Shown: positions 63,224-64,000 of the stretch, one piece after another
Numbering within the stretch: the first letter of the stretch is position 1
Layout: every line of letters begins with the position of its first letter
From: Deinococcus sp. Marseille-Q6407
GTDB taxonomy: Bacteria > Deinococcota > Deinococci > Deinococcales > Deinococcaceae
DNA length: 64,000 nt
Reading direction: 5' to 3'
Assembly (NCBI RefSeq): GCF_946848805.1
Contig: NZ_CAMPFU010000002.1
Span: 394,501-458,500 of the forward strand
The notes under the pieces: model-generated
The model's database searches: none
What the model saw: only the letters and a program-made list of their open reading frames with translations
Told to the model about the DNA's origin: nothing
Position numbers and translations under genes: made by a program

Positions 63224-64000
63224 AACGAACCGCACTGATCGGTGAACTGAACGAATCGAACCAGGGTCCCGTGACCCTGCAGGGCTGGGTCAGCCGCCGG
63301 CGCGACCTCGGCGGGCTGATTTTCTTTGAGCTGCGTGACCGCTCCGGCACCGTGCAGGTGCAGGTAGACCCCCAGAGCAGCGCTTTTGCCCAGGCGGACC
63401 GGCTGCGCAGCGAGTATGTGGTGACGGTCTGCGGGCAGTTCCAGCAGCGCCCCGAGTCTCAGCGCAAAGGCGGCCTGGCCGACTTCGAGGTGCTGGCGGA
63501 CGCGGTGGAGATTCTCAACCGCGCCAAGACCCCACCGTTCGAGCTGGACCGGGGCAGTGAAGTTTCCGAGGACCTGCGGCTGCGTTACCGTTACCTCGAC
63601 CTGCGGCGGCCCGAGATGCAGCAGAACCTGATGCTGCGCTCCCGGGTGTGGGCGGCCATCACCGAATTTATGGCCGAGCACGGCTTTATCAACGTGGAAA
63701 CGCCGATGCTGACCCGCTCGACCCCCGAAGGCGCGCGCGACTTTCTGGTGCCCAGCCGCCTGAGCGAGGGCGAGTTCTACGCGCTGCCGCAGAGCCCGCA
63801 GCTGTTCAAGCAGATGCTGATGATGGCCGGCTACGACCGCTACTACCAGATGGCCCGCTGCTTCCGCGATGAGGACCTGCGCGCCGACCGCCAGCCGGAC
63901 TTCACCCAGCTGGATATGGAAATGAGCTTTGTGGAGCAAGAAGACGTGCTGGAGCTGAATTCCAGGCTGCTGGCACACATCTTCCGCACCGTGCTGGGGC
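63220..64000 (+). CDS. aspS: Aspartyl-tRNA synthetase, bacterial type, partial
   Basis: First 260 residues; the rest lies beyond the right edge. N-terminal OB-fold ([20 protein letters not shown], about 18-37), [17 protein letters not shown], motif 2 loop [22 protein letters not shown] (in part [12 protein letters not shown]). The sequence is of the bacterial AspRS class with the RDLGG and RADRQPEFTQ-like words, not the shorter archaeal-type AspRS2 also known from Deinococcus. Start ATG overlaps the hisS stop. Confidence 0.95.
   Translation, partial: MKRTALIGELNESNQGPVTLQGWVSRRRDLGGLIFFELRDRSGTVQVQVDPQSSAFAQADRLRSEYVVTVCGQFQQRPESQRKGGLADFEVLADAVEILNRAKTPPFELDRGSEVSEDLRLRYRYLDLRRPEMQQNLMLRSRVWAAITEFMAEHGFINVETPMLTRSTPEGARDFLVPSRLSEGEFYALPQSPQLFKQMLMMAGYDRYYQMARCFRDEDLRADRQPDFTQLDMEMSFVEQEDVLELNSRLLAHIFRTVLG

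Overview
The window is high-GC bacterial chromosome of Deinococcus type. That placement is an inference from several things seen together: near-saturated GC at third codon positions, many start codons lying only 5 to 9 nt after a TAnnnT promoter -10 element (leaderless mRNAs, a known Deinococcus habit), ATP-type PEP carboxykinase, a FemAB-type peptidoglycan-bridge enzyme, a short dcw cluster (mraZ-rsmH-ftsL-PBP), and lineage-type lipoproteins. I cannot name the species. There are no rRNA genes, convincing tRNAs, CRISPR arrays, insertion sequences or prophage. Genes are dense and core-like.

Layout. 1-9.6 kb: ccmC (cut by the left edge), rhomboid protease, VOC protein, corrinoid adenosyltransferase, glgB, two small orphans, upp, then a wecA-like/wecB/lipid-kinase run. 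9.6-16.9 kb (minus): HAD phosphatase, leuS behind an apparent attenuator, and PBP-ftsL-rsmH-mraZ. 17-22.3 kb: secreted hydrolase, PatB-type lyase, mtnN, RluA-type pseudouridine synthase, FemAB protein. 22.4-28.4 kb: an envelope region with a lipoprotein S8 protease translationally coupled to a second lipoprotein, a small membrane protein, and two orphan lipoproteins, one of them GC-poor. 28.6-38.1 kb: miaB, pckA, an unusual amphipathic-repeat protein divergent from recN, a PrcB-domain lipoprotein, a frameshifted AroE-like gene, a Cof phosphatase. 38.2-43 kb (minus): asnS and the glycolytic run gap-pgk-(NTF2-like)-tpiA. 43.1-45.4 kb: copper-type locus DUF2946-ycnI-copC-copD. 45.5-54.7 kb: lysC, DsbA-like protein, a probable non-coding RNA, ileS under a T-box leader, tal-rho-hydrolase. 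54.8-60.1 kb: a murein-peptide recycling-type run (phosphoesterase, NlpC/P60, dipeptide epimerase), lnt, an MFS transporter. 60.1-64 kb: possible structured RNA, a second lipid kinase, an IPT/TIG lipoprotein, hisS-aspS (cut by the right edge).

The strongest unusual signal is mutational. Five genes are out of frame, and in each the reading frame is restored exactly by removing one copy of a perfect short tandem duplication: 20 bp at 36501 (AroE-like), 16 bp at 43249 (DUF2946), 4 bp at 45249 (copD), 4 bp at 55628 (epimerase), 5 bp at 59131 (MFS). Three further perfect duplications do not break a frame: 15 bp at 18202, 11 bp at 37241 on a stop codon, 12 bp at 38608. This could be a genome-wide duplication-slippage process, reversible on/off switching, or recent gene decay.

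Other points of interest are a leader-peptide attenuator in front of leuS, an orphan transcription unit between ileS and the DsbA-like gene, MraZ-type operator repeats, and a repeat protein back to back with recN.
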